Positions 20,811 to 28,421 of a stretch of DNA of 28,676 bases are shown in pieces (within the stretch, counting starts at the first letter, position 1; every line of letters begins with the position of its first letter). The notes under the pieces were generated by a model that was given only the letters and a program-made list of their open reading frames with translations, was not told the origin of the DNA and searched no databases. The position numbers were made by a program, and so were the translations under genes. The DNA is from a virus, in IMG/VR virus record IMGVR_UViG_3300031825_000379, positions 1 to 28,676 of that record. One strand, written 5' to 3'.

Positions 20811-23188
20811 TGTACCCCGACAACCTCGCCCGCGCCCTCTCCGCGCAGCTCGACGCCGAACGGGCCATCGAAGCGTTGACCATGGCTGCGTTCGAAGCGT
20901 GGCTACCCCACGTGAAAGCCGCAGTCCTCCCTTCGCTCACCGCATCCGTCGAGCTTCCCCCAGACCCGGACCAGGTCCCCGCAACCGCCGGATGGTGGGA
21001 GCTGGCCCTCGACCAGGCGATCCTGTACGGCATCGGCCTGGTCTACGGCCACGAACTACTCGCGGTGCTCTCCGGTGCCGGCGCCGCAGCCGCATCCTTG
21101 GAGACCACCGACCCCGACGACGAACTGTCGAACACAGCGCTCGCGCGCCAGGCCCGCAAGATCGTGGCGTCCTCACTCGGGGTACCGACATCCGAGATCA
21201 CAGCGCTCGACCGCAGACTCGCGTCGCTCCCGTCGGTTCGTACCATCCAGGCGGAGTATCTCGCGCAGGTCCGCAACCGAATGGTGAACACCCCAGAGGC
21301 GGTGTTCCGCGACATCACAGTCCAACTCGACCAGGCGATCACCGCCGGCGAGGGACCGGACGCGCAACGCAGGAGGGTCCAGCAGTTCCTGTCCCCGACG
21401 ACGGGAGACTGGACAGGCCGGGCAATGACCGTGGCCCGGACAGAGTCAGCGGGCGCGATGTCGCACGCCACCATCGAAGCCGCTGCGCTGCGCAACGAGG
21501 TGCTCGGTGAGGAACTCGAGCAGACGTGGATCTGCACCCTCGACTCGAAGACACGCCGGTCGCATTGGGCCGCCGACGGTCAACGAGTCCCACTGGGAAG
21601 CACCTTCAGCATCGGCCGCGCACAGCTCCGCTTCCCCGGCGACCCGCGAGGCCCGGTGGAAGAGGTCGCCAACTGCAGGTGCCGGGTCGCGGTACTCGCC
21701 GTCGACGAACCCCTGCCGACCGAGCAGGACCGGCACACCGAACGTGGACCCGGGAACTCCACGGTGATCAACCGCGCCGGCTCACAACAGGACGAGATCG
21801 AACGACGCGCCGAGGAAGGAAACATCCGGGCACGTGAGGACCCTGCCGGACTCGGTCGGGTGGCATCCATCAACACGGAGGACGACATGGCAGACGACGA
21901 GACCACAGAGGACACGGCAGTAACCTTCCGGACGTTCACCGACGCGGTGATCGCCGTGCTCGGCACCCCGACCGACGACCGCCGCATCCTCGCCGCGGAC
22001 ATGGACTTCCGGTTCCGCGAGTTCCCCCTGCCGGTGATGTGGACCAAGCAGTCATCCGGCGGGCACTTCGACGCATACACAGTCGGGGTCATGGAGTCCG
22101 CCCGCGTCGACGGATCGCAGATACTCGCGTCCGGGTACCTGCTCAACACCGACGAGGCCGACGAAGCAGCCGATCAACTCGCACACAAGGTCACCGGACC
22201 CTCAGTGGACCTCGGCGACGCCGAATGGACCTACACGAACGAGGCCGGTGACGAGATCACCGAAGAGATGTGGGAGGACGCCTACGACTCAGGTGAGGAA
22301 CTCAAGGTCTACGAGACCATCACCTCGGCGAAGCTCCTCGGTGTCACCCTCGTAGCGACCCCCGCATTCGGGCAAACCACAATGCAGCTCGACGCCGAAC
22401 GAGTATCCAAGGACATCGCGGTCGTGGCCTCCCTGGTCGCCGCCGCTGCACGCCCGATCGACGAAACCTACGACGCCACGCTGTTCGCCGACCCCCAGCT
22501 CGACGGACCAACCCCGGTCACCTATGACGCGAAGACCGGCCGGATCTACGGGCACCTCGCCTGCTTCGGGCAGTGCCACGTCGGGATCACCGATCAGTGC
22601 GTCGTCGCGCCCCGATCAAAGACGGACTACGCGCACTTCCACACATCCCCTCCAGTGCTCACCACCGACGGCCGGCTACCGGTGGGTCGCCTGACCGTGG
22701 GCACCGGGCACGCCGGCCCGCGCCTCGGCGCCCGGCCAGCAGCGGAGCACTACGACAACACCGGCACGTGCTTCGCCCTCGTGCGGGTGGGGGAGGACGA
22801 GCACGGCATCTGGTTCTCCGGCATACCGCACCCCACCGCCACCGAGGAGCAGATCCGGGCCGGCCTGTCCGCACCGCTGTCCGGGGACTGGCGCACCATC
22901 GGCGGCAACCTCGAGCTGGTCGCCGCGCTCGCGGTGAACACACCCGGATTCCCCGTCCTGGTCGCCGGAGCATCCGACGAGAACGACCGCCCCCGCACCC
23001 TCGTCGCCTCGCTCGGGCCCCGCGCCGAGTCCAAGCGCAGCGGGCGAGTGGACCCGAAGCGTTTGGCGCAGGAAGTGGTCCGCGAGATGCGGGCCCAGGA
23101 CCGCCGCAACGAGCAGGCCCGCGCGGTGCTCGCAGCAGCAGAACGTCGCCGCGAAGCACGCGCGATCATCGAGAAGGCAGGAGTCTGA
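20810..23188 (+). CDS. MuF-like / capsid maturation protease fusion protein, 792 aa
   Basis: Three modules in one chain. Residues about 1-300: helical, then a MuF-type minor-head domain with ARTESAGAMSHA (209-220), WICTLDSKTRRSHWAADGQ (240-258) and the closing NCRCRV (288-293). Residues about 370-525: an HK97-protease-like module (RVDGSQILASGYLL, AHKVTGPSVDLG with H459 and S465, GVTLVATPAFG). Residues about 555-720: a second conserved actinophage module with CFGQCHVG, HYDNTG (H647), GEDEHGIWFSG and LSGDW (S691), followed by a charged helical tail. The protease trims capsid proteins during head maturation. It is unclear which module holds the catalytic His/Ser. An internal ATG (21887) with GGAGG could give the protease part alone. 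Confidence 0.85.
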   Translation: MYPDNLARALSAQLDAERAIEALTMAAFEAWLPHVKAAVLPSLTASVELPPDPDQVPATAGWWELALDQAILYGIGLVYGHELLAVLSGAGAAAASLETTDPDDELSNTALARQARKIVASSLGVPTSEITALDRRLASLPSVRTIQAEYLAQVRNRMVNTPEAVFRDITVQLDQAITAGEGPDAQRRRVQQFLSPTTGDWTGRAMTVARTESAGAMSHATIEAAALRNEVLGEELEQTWICTLDSKTRRSHWAADGQRVPLGSTFSIGRAQLRFPGDPRGPVEEVANCRCRVAVLAVDEPLPTEQDRHTERGPGNSTVINRAGSQQDEIERRAEEGNIRAREDPAGLGRVASINTEDDMADDETTEDTAVTFRTFTDAVIAVLGTPTDDRRILAADMDFRFREFPLPVMWTKQSSGGHFDAYTVGVMESARVDGSQILASGYLLNTDEADEAADQLAHKVTGPSVDLGDAEWTYTNEAGDEITEEMWEDAYDSGEELKVYETITSAKLLGVTLVATPAFGQTTMQLDAERVSKDIAVVASLVAAAARPIDETYDATLFADPQLDGPTPVTYDAKTGRIYGHLACFGQCHVGITDQCVVAPRSKTDYAHFHTSPPVLTTDGRLPVGRLTVGTGHAGPRLGARPAAEHYDNTGTCFALVRVGEDEHGIWFSGIPHPTATEEQIRAGLSAPLSGDWRTIGGNLELVAALAVNTPGFPVLVAGASDENDRPRTLVASLGPRAESKRSGRVDPKRLAQEVVREMRAQDRRNEQARAVLAAAERRREARAIIEKAGV

Positions 23189-23189
23189 C

Positions 23190-23381
23190 ATGGGATGCGG
23201 TTGCGGACGTCGAGCCGGATCGACACTCGCCGGCAGCAGCACGGCGACGTCGTACACATACAAGGTGACTTTGCCGTCCGGTGAGGAAGCCACCTACCTC
23301 ACCCCGCTCGAAGCGAAGCGGGAAGTCCGGCGCGCGGGTGGCGGCACCATCGTCCGCGTCGCCGACACACCAACCTCCTGA
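23190..23381 (+). CDS. Small glycine/cysteine-start protein, 63 aa
   Basis: Begins MGCGCGRR, followed by a beta-rich part (SYTYKVTLPSGEEATYLTPLEAKREVRRAGGGTIVRV, about 21-57, landmark). Similar short MGCGCG proteins occur between the protease and capsid genes of many actinophages, but no function is known to me. The three-residue cysteine pair could bind metal or form a disulfide. The ATG lies one base after the fusion-protein stop. A terminator follows. Confidence 0.65.
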   Translation: MGCGCGRRAGSTLAGSSTATSYTYKVTLPSGEEATYLTPLEAKREVRRAGGGTIVRVADTPTS

Positions 23382-23397
23382 CCCCGCTGCAGCAGCG

Positions 23398-23433
23398 AAC
23401 GGCCTCGGCACCCTCTCGGTGTCGGGCCGTTTT
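23398..23433 (+). terminator. Intrinsic terminator before the capsid gene
   Basis: AACGGCC (23398-23404) pairs with GGCCGTT (23425-23431), extended by CGGCACC (23406-23412) with GGTGTCG (23418-23424, one G-U pair), with one bulged T and a five-base loop. A TTTT tract (23430-23433) ends the hairpin and runs directly into the third late motif. Confidence 0.8.
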
Positions 23434-23453
23434 GCACGGTCCGTCTCTACTCT
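23433..23453 (+). promoter_or_regulatory. Late motif TGCAC-N10-TANNNT, copy 3
   Basis: TGCAC (23433-23437), ten bases, TACTCT (23448-23453). It sits immediately behind the terminator and about 90 bases before the capsid start, so it would restart transcription for the capsid gene with a leader of about 85 bases. Confidence 0.6.
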
Positions 23454-23543
23454 CCCGAACCAGACAACAGGAGTCCTGTTCTGGCTGTGGGCCGGGGACC
23501 TCCAACGTCACGACTGATACAGGAAACGAGACGAGGAGTCCCC

Positions 23544-25286
23544 ATGGACCCGTTCGAACTGCCCGAGGAGATGCCAACCGACCTCGCAGGTCTGGCGGAG
23601 CTTCGCGCCCAGGCAGAGGCGTCGTTCAACGAACTGCGCGAGATCGTCAACAGCGGCGAGGACCTGACCGAAGAGCAGCTCGAGCAGCTGCGCTCCCTCG
23701 CACGGGACATCTCCACCATCGACACCGCCACCCAGGAGGCGGAGCAGGCCGAGGCCGAGCGCCGCGCCGAGGTCAACGACCTCATCTCGCAGGTCTCCGG
23801 GCAATCCGCCGAGAGCGACGAAGACAGCGACGACGGCGAGACCGACGAGACTGGAGACAACACCGGCGAGAACGTCGAGGGTGCCGACGAAGTGTCGCAG
23901 GACGACGTCGACGCCGTCGTCACCGAAGCCGAAACGACCGCAGCCGAGGCCGCCGAATCCGTCGCCGCATCCGGCCGCCGCCGCACCAACTTCTCCGGCG
24001 CCGGCAACGGTCGCAAGACCAAGATCCCCGCGCCGAAGAAGCCGGACATCGGCTGGCGCATGGACTCCAACGTGTTCGGCTTCAAGCCCGGAAAGGTCGG
24101 CTTCGCCGATCTCGCCGAAGCCGTCGAATCGGTCCGTCCCGGCAGCCGGGTACGCGCAGGCCGACCCGTCCGCGGCGGATTCACCGGCCAGACCCTCGGC
24201 CGCCTCGACCGCGACATGCCGCTCGTGGAAACCAGCCACGAACTCGTTGCCGCGATCGAGAAGGCCACCAACGAGAAGACACTGCCCGGCGGATCACTGA
24301 CCGCAGCCGGCGGCTGGTGCGCGCCGTCCGAGCAGCTCTACGACTTCTGCGAGGTCCCCCAAGCCACCGATCTGGTGTCCCTGCCGGAAATCGCCATCCG
24401 CCGAGGTGGTGTGCGCTGGCCCGTCGAACCGGACCTGTCCGCGATCTTCGACTCGTTCCAGTTCTTCTTCACCGAACCGCAGCTCGAAGCAGTCGACGTC
24501 GACGGCAACCCCACCGCCATCAAGGAATGCGTCGAGGTCCCGTGCCCCGACGAGTTCGAGGAACTGCGCCTCAACGCAGTCGGCTACTGCGTCGAAGCCG
24601 GAATCCTGCAGAACCAGGGCTGGCCGGAGCTGATCGAGTGGTTCATGCGCTCGCTCACTCAGGAGCACTTCCGGGCCCTGTCCAAGCGCACGGTCACCGA
24701 CATGGTCACCGGGTCCACGCCGCTGACCATCCCCGTCGATGCGCAGATCGCTGCCGGATCGTCGATTCTCAACAGCCTCGCGCTGATGGCGACGAACTTG
24801 CGTCTCGATCGTGGCCTGGGCCGTACCGCCACCATCGAAGGTGTCGCGCCGTCGTGGTTGCACGAGGTCATCCGCGCCGACCTGGCAAACCAGCAGGGCA
24901 CGGACACCAAGGCTGTCACCGACACGCAGATCAACAGCTGGCTGGCGGCCCGTAACATCGCCCTCCAGTTCGTCGGTGACTGGCAGACCCGCGGCGCCGG
25001 CCTGCCGGGCAACCTGCAGACAGTCGTCTATCCCGGCACCGTCGACGTCCTGCTCTACCCGGCAGGCACCTGGTTCCGGTCGCTGTCGAACGTGATCGAG
25101 CTGGGCGTGATGTACCCGAAGGAACAGCTCCAGGTGAACCGGTACACGCGCTTCTTCATCGAGGACGCGATCGCCGTCGGTAAGCGCTGCAACCAGTCAC
25201 TGAACGTGACCATCCCGATCTGCCCGTCCGGGGCTATCGGGGCACGTCAGACGGTTGCGTGCAACACCCCGGAAGTCACGCCCTAA
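23544..25286 (+). CDS. Major capsid protein with built-in scaffold-like N-terminus, 580 aa
   Basis: Residues about 10-80 are coiled-coil (GLAELRAQAEASFNELREI, EEQLEQLRSLARDIS), and about 85-145 are very acidic and low-complexity, like the delta/scaffold domain of HK97-type capsid precursors. A basic stretch (GRRRTNFSG...GRKTKIPAPKK, 144-166) follows, a plausible protease cleavage area. The remaining 410 residues fit a major capsid protein: LTAAGGWCAPSEQLYDFCEVP, LPEIAIRRGGVRWP, GTVDVLLYPAGTWFRS and YTRFFIEDA. Several cysteines (such as FCEVP, KECVEVPCPDEF, YCVEAG, KRCNQS) are unusual for a capsid and may be structural. Start at 23544 with GAGGAG upstream. No separate scaffold gene is present. 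Confidence 0.85.
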   Translation: MDPFELPEEMPTDLAGLAELRAQAEASFNELREIVNSGEDLTEEQLEQLRSLARDISTIDTATQEAEQAEAERRAEVNDLISQVSGQSAESDEDSDDGETDETGDNTGENVEGADEVSQDDVDAVVTEAETTAAEAAESVAASGRRRTNFSGAGNGRKTKIPAPKKPDIGWRMDSNVFGFKPGKVGFADLAEAVESVRPGSRVRAGRPVRGGFTGQTLGRLDRDMPLVETSHELVAAIEKATNEKTLPGGSLTAAGGWCAPSEQLYDFCEVPQATDLVSLPEIAIRRGGVRWPVEPDLSAIFDSFQFFFTEPQLEAVDVDGNPTAIKECVEVPCPDEFEELRLNAVGYCVEAGILQNQGWPELIEWFMRSLTQEHFRALSKRTVTDMVTGSTPLTIPVDAQIAAGSSILNSLALMATNLRLDRGLGRTATIEGVAPSWLHEVIRADLANQQGTDTKAVTDTQINSWLAARNIALQFVGDWQTRGAGLPGNLQTVVYPGTVDVLLYPAGTWFRSLSNVIELGVMYPKEQLQVNRYTRFFIEDAIAVGKRCNQSLNVTIPICPSGAIGARQTVACNTPEVTP

Positions 25287-25294
25287 TCGGACTA

Positions 25295-25325
25295 CCCCGG
25301 GACGTCCCCTCGGGGCGTCCGGGGT
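25295..25325 (+). terminator. GC-rich hairpin after the capsid gene
   Basis: CCCCGGGACG (from 25295) pairs with CGTCC-GGGG (to 25324) around an inner CCCC/GGGG stem, nine bases after the capsid stop. The U-tract is poor (GTTGTG), so it may be a pausing or stability hairpin rather than a full terminator. Confidence 0.55.
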
Positions 25326-25333
25326 TGTGACTC

Positions 25334-25373
25334 GGAACGGGTGCGGCACGTGAGGCCGTCCCGCACCCGTTCC
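25334..25373. terminator. Perfect 13-bp inverted repeat between capsid and head-associated gene
   Basis: GGAACGGGTGCGG (25334-25346) and CCGCACCCGTTCC (25361-25373) pair perfectly across a 14-base loop. No T-run follows. It comes directly after the previous hairpin and could partly attenuate transcription to set the high capsid output apart from the next genes, or protect the capsid mRNA 3' end. Confidence 0.55.
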
Positions 25374-25405
25374 GGGAACCACCCGAACCTCACCAGGAGC
25401 CAGCT

Positions 25406-26182
25406 GTGACTGCACCGACCACCCTTCTCCCCGTCGACTACGACGCGCCTCCGGTCAACCCCATCGGGGTCGGGCTGTTCTCGGCGGCGAACCTGATCGA
25501 CTCCACGGGCCCGTCCCGGATCCTGCACGGGGTCGAAATCCGGCCGCGCAACTGTGCGACCGGCTGGGGCACCTGGGACGCCGATCCCTGTAAGGACCCC
25601 GAGCCCGGCACACTCAAGTCCGGTGACCGCCCCGTCGCCGGAGACCCGTTCGACGCCCTGGTCGTGTGGGGCTACGACGAGTGCGGCCCGCTGGAGGACT
25701 TCACCGAGTACGAGGCCCGCGCACTACAGAACGCCCGGCTGCACGAGCAGGCCCTCGCCGAGGCGCACTTCGGGGCGCGACTCGACGCCGACACCACCAC
25801 CCCAACCGCCGTCGCCGACCTGGTGGCCGCGGTGGCCGAGCTGGAGACAGAACTCGCCGCCTCCGCCGGGTTCTACGGCACGATCCACGCCTCGACCCGC
25901 TTCGCTGCGTACGCCGCGCAGGCCAACCTGATCGTCCGGTCCTCCGGATCTCCGGTCCTGCGCACCCCGCTCGGTCACACGTGGGTGTTCGGCGGGGGAT
26001 ACGACGACACCCTCGGCACCAAGATCGTCGCGACCGGTCCGGTGACCGTCTGGCGTGATGCATACACCACGCGTTCCACGCTCGACGAGCGGCACAACAT
26101 CAAGGCTGCCATCGCCGAACGCGCCGTCGTCGTCGGCTACGAGTGCCTGGTCGCCTCGGTCGACGTCACCCCGACCCCGTAG
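25406..26182 (+). CDS. Head-associated protein of unknown function, 258 aa
   Basis: Follows the capsid gene and has its own AGGAG six bases before the GTG. The N-terminal part has GVEIRPRNCATGWGTWDADPC (about 42-62, landmark) and LVVWGYDECG. A helical part follows (EYEARALQNARLHEQALAEAHF, about 101-122), then helices ending in TIHASTRFAAYAAQANLIV and a C-terminal beta part with HTWVFGGGYDDTLGTKIVATG. Similar proteins sit after the capsid gene in other actinophages. A vertex, decoration or head-completion role is plausible but not shown. Four cysteines in the N-terminal third may form disulfides. Confidence 0.65.
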   Translation: MTAPTTLLPVDYDAPPVNPIGVGLFSAANLIDSTGPSRILHGVEIRPRNCATGWGTWDADPCKDPEPGTLKSGDRPVAGDPFDALVVWGYDECGPLEDFTEYEARALQNARLHEQALAEAHFGARLDADTTTPTAVADLVAAVAELETELAASAGFYGTIHASTRFAAYAAQANLIVRSSGSPVLRTPLGHTWVFGGGYDDTLGTKIVATGPVTVWRDAYTTRSTLDERHNIKAAIAERAVVVGYECLVASVDVTPTP

Positions 26183-26193
26183 AAGGGACTGTC

Positions 26194-26562
26194 ATGCCTG
26201 CCGGAGTGGAAGTCATCGTCGAGGACGGCTTCGCGACCGTCACCCCCGAACCCGCCGAGCGCGGCCGGGTGCTGACCGCGCTGCTCGCTGCCGTCGACGA
26301 GCCCTCACAGATCCGCACCGACACGTCTGGGCGGCGCCGCGCGTATGTCGTGTTGGAGCAGGACGCTCGCAGGGCGGGTCTGCTCGATCAGCGGAAGCCT
26401 GCCGTGAAGAAGATGGCGGCGAAGAAAGCGGCGCCAAGGAAGGCCACGGAGAGGCCCGACGATGTGGGGAAGGCGGACACCAGTGAGGTGGACACGGACA
26501 CGGAGGCGGACGCAGCGCTGACCGACCCGCCGAACCTGCCGTCTACTCCGGTACAGCAGTAG
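26194..26562 (+). CDS. Hypothetical head-region protein, 122 aa
   Basis: A small folded N-terminal part (GVEVIVEDGFATVTPEPAERGRVLTALLAAV, about 4-34, landmark; RRRAYVVLEQDARRAGLL) is followed by a lysine/alanine-rich tract (KKMAAKKAAPRKA, about 70-82) and an acidic tail. The tract is of the histone-like, DNA-binding type. The ATG at 26194 has AGAAGGGA upstream. It may be a minor head or connector protein; not recognised. Confidence 0.6.
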   Translation: MPAGVEVIVEDGFATVTPEPAERGRVLTALLAAVDEPSQIRTDTSGRRRAYVVLEQDARRAGLLDQRKPAVKKMAAKKAAPRKATERPDDVGKADTSEVDTDTEADAALTDPPNLPSTPVQQ

Positions 26563-26577
26563 TCCAGGCAGTAGCCG

Positions 26578-26853
26578 ATGTTCGGGATCACCGCACAACA
26601 CCTGTCCCAGCCGACCACGATCCTTGGCCTGCTGATCGTGCTGATCATCATCGGCGGCCTCGTCCCGAGGTGGCTCTACACCTCCGTTCTGAAGATCAAG
26701 GACGACGTCATACGGGATCTGCGCGAAACCAATCGCGAGCAGGCCCGGCATATCGACCGGCTCATCACCGGCACATCCACGGGTGTGCGCGTGGCGGAGT
26801 CGATCCACGAAACCGTGCTCGAGGCAGACACAACTCAGGCGGGTGACAGGTGA
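26578..26853 (+). CDS. Membrane-anchored helical protein, 91 aa
   Basis: One strong transmembrane helix (about 13-33, TTILGLLIVLIIIGGLVPRWL) followed by a long charged helix (KIKDDVIRDLRETNREQARHIDRLITG). This layout resembles small phage membrane proteins of the holin or spanin-like class, but no lysis enzyme is in the window. The ribosome site is weak. The stop overlaps the next start (TGATG). Confidence 0.6.
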   Translation: MFGITAQHLSQPTTILGLLIVLIIIGGLVPRWLYTSVLKIKDDVIRDLRETNREQARHIDRLITGTSTGVRVAESIHETVLEADTTQAGDR

Positions 26854-27044
26854 TGTGGGGGTGGGCGGGACGGGTCAAGCAAGCCAGGATCGAACGCGCC
26901 GAAGCGGCCCGGGAACTGGAAGAGACACGCCGTCACGGCAGGGAAGTGGTCGATCCTCTCGTCGACCGAGCCGAGGCAGTCATCCGGCGTAACCACTTCG
27001 GCGAGGCAATCGAGAACGCCATGGGCAAGAGGAGACACGCATGA
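26853..27044 (+). CDS. Small charged helical protein, 63 aa
   Basis: Rich in alternating Glu/Arg (ARIERAEAARELEETRRHG) with a C-terminal RRNHFGEAIENAMGKRR. The NHFGE segment resembles short actinophage proteins with an NHF(A/G)E motif, whose function is unknown to me. ATG at 26853 shares its A with the previous stop; a GTG at 26850 would add one residue. The stop overlaps the next start (ATGA), so three genes form a coupled run. Confidence 0.6.
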   Translation: MWGWAGRVKQARIERAEAARELEETRRHGREVVDPLVDRAEAVIRRNHFGEAIENAMGKRRHA

Positions 27045-27415
27045 TCAACGCGGCGCTCGCTGTCGCTGCCGCACTCGGTGGGCTCGTCATCCTGATCTTC
27101 CCTGCGGAGACAGAGGCGAAGATCTTGATCTTCACCATGACCGTCTTGGCGTGGACGTTCGTCGTCACGTACGCGCTGCGCTCACCGTGGCGATCAACGC
27201 AGGCCGGCCGGTCCGTGATGGCGACGACCATGTCGATTGCGCTGATCGGTACACAGCTCGCATCGGTGTGGTGGTTCGGCGACTACCCGGGTCGGTCCGA
27301 GGTCCGCTCGATGGTGATCCTCGCGCTGGTGCTGACGCTGCTGCATCGGCTGCTGGTGCTGCGGCGCATTCAGCACGCTGACGCAGACGACGGACCGGAT
27401 TCCACCGCCCTCTGA
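27041..27415 (+). CDS. Four-helix membrane protein, holin candidate, 124 aa
   Basis: Hydrophobic segments at about 4-20, 28-45, 60-79 and 91-107 give four transmembrane helices, with a loop holding YALRSPWRSTQAGRSVM (44-60) and a short charged tail. The YALRSPW...GRS pattern occurs in small actinophage membrane proteins, some of which are annotated as holins. If it is a holin it would form the membrane lesion at lysis, but it lies in the head-tail gene block, not beside an endolysin. A role in DNA entry or virion assembly is an alternative. Confidence 0.6.
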   Translation: MINAALAVAAALGGLVILIFPAETEAKILIFTMTVLAWTFVVTYALRSPWRSTQAGRSVMATTMSIALIGTQLASVWWFGDYPGRSEVRSMVILALVLTLLHRLLVLRRIQHADADDGPDSTAL

Positions 27416-27417
27416 CG

Positions 27418-27438
27418 TGCACGCCTCGTCGCTACTGT
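27418..27438 (+). promoter_or_regulatory. Late motif TGCAC-N10-TANNNT, copy 4
   Basis: TGCAC (27418-27422), ten bases, TACTGT (27433-27438). TCTGAC lies 16 bases upstream of the TA box. The tail-tube-like gene starts 52 bases downstream with its own AAGGAG, so this copy would give a leadered message. Confidence 0.6.
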
Positions 27439-27489
27439 GTCGACCGACGGCCTCACCGTTTCTGTCCCACGTACCTGAAGGAGCCCGTC

Positions 27490-28305
27490 GTGGCAGTGTT
27501 TCCGGTCGTCAAAGGCACACGCCTGAGGGCGACGAAGGTCAACTCGTGTGGTCTCCCGGTGTCCGGCAACGCGAACTATGCGGTGACGGAAGGCTGGGTG
27601 TCCCTCGCAATCTCGCCCGTGATGCAGGAGGCGGAGGAGCTGGAGCAGCGCAACGCGGAAGGCCGCGTCTGCGTCGCCGAGCGCACCCCGCCCGAGCGGA
27701 AGTACTACAACCTCACGCTGACGCTGTGCCAGGTGAACACCTGCCTGATCTCGCTGTTCAACGGCTGGGAGCAGGAACTCGACTGGGACGGCAACGCCGT
27801 CGGTCTGCGTGACCAGCGCAAGGTCGAGTCCGACTACGGTGTGGCCCTCGAAGTCTGGGCCGGTGGCAAGGCCGGGAACGACTGCCCGACGCCCGAGGAC
27901 GACTCGATCTTCTCCGGTGCCGGCACCGGTAAGTCCTACGGTTACTTCCTCACGTTCGGTACCGAGTTCACCCTCGGTGACATCGAGATCGCGGCGTCGG
28001 TCGCGAACTTCACGCTCACCGGCATCACGTTCGCCGGTCCGCAGTGGGGTCGTGGCCCGTGGAACGTGGTCGCCATCGATGCTGCGAATACGCCCGGTCG
28101 TTTGCTCGCCCCGGTCACCGATGAGCAGCATCTGGTTATTCAGCGCACGCCGATCGCGCCGCCGGAGCCGACTCCGGGTGAGGAATGCTGCCCGCTGGAC
28201 ATTGCGGGTGTGTTCGAGGCTCCGGACTACTACTTTGGTGGTCCGGCCTCCGAGCCCGCGGCGGACGTTGCTCCTCCGCAGGCTGCGTGCGTGCTCACCC
28301 CTTAG
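27490..28305 (+). CDS. Major tail protein candidate, 271 aa
   Basis: Beta-rich protein with the repeated small-strand pattern of siphovirus tail-tube subunits: KVNSCGLPVSGNANYAVTEGWVSLAI near the N-terminus (landmark), YYNLTLTLCQVNTCLISLFNGW (about 72-93), ALEVWAGG, YGYFLTFGTEFTLGDIEIA and FTLTGITFAGPQWGRGPWNV. The C-terminal 50 residues are proline-rich with a CCPLD motif. Seven cysteines are many for a tail-tube protein. The GTG start has AAGGAG six bases upstream. A late motif precedes it and a terminator follows, so it is likely a highly expressed single-gene unit, as expected for the tail tube. Confidence 0.75.
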   Translation: MAVFPVVKGTRLRATKVNSCGLPVSGNANYAVTEGWVSLAISPVMQEAEELEQRNAEGRVCVAERTPPERKYYNLTLTLCQVNTCLISLFNGWEQELDWDGNAVGLRDQRKVESDYGVALEVWAGGKAGNDCPTPEDDSIFSGAGTGKSYGYFLTFGTEFTLGDIEIAASVANFTLTGITFAGPQWGRGPWNVVAIDAANTPGRLLAPVTDEQHLVIQRTPIAPPEPTPGEECCPLDIAGVFEAPDYYFGGPASEPAADVAPPQAACVLTP

Positions 28306-28312
28306 GTCCCTT

Positions 28313-28343
28313 GCTGCCGGGTGGGTCGTTCCTGCCCGGCAGC
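28313..28343 (+). terminator. Terminator hairpin after the tail-tube-like gene
   Basis: GCTGCCGGG (28313-28321) and CCCGGCAGC (28335-28343) pair perfectly across a 13-base loop, seven bases after the stop. The downstream T content is low, as often in actinobacterial terminators. Confidence 0.7.
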
Positions 28344-28421
28344 GGGGCCATCCCCTGATATAGGTCCTCCGGGGGAGGGTCATGCAGGGCTGCGAGGAGG
28401 ACATCGTGAGAGGAAGCTGCC

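Noticed and set aside
23432-24955. Arginine-rich plus-strand frame of about 500 codons over the capsid gene
   Set aside because: Extremely Arg/Pro/Gly-rich, a +1 shadow of the capsid gene, and it starts inside the terminator/promoter region.
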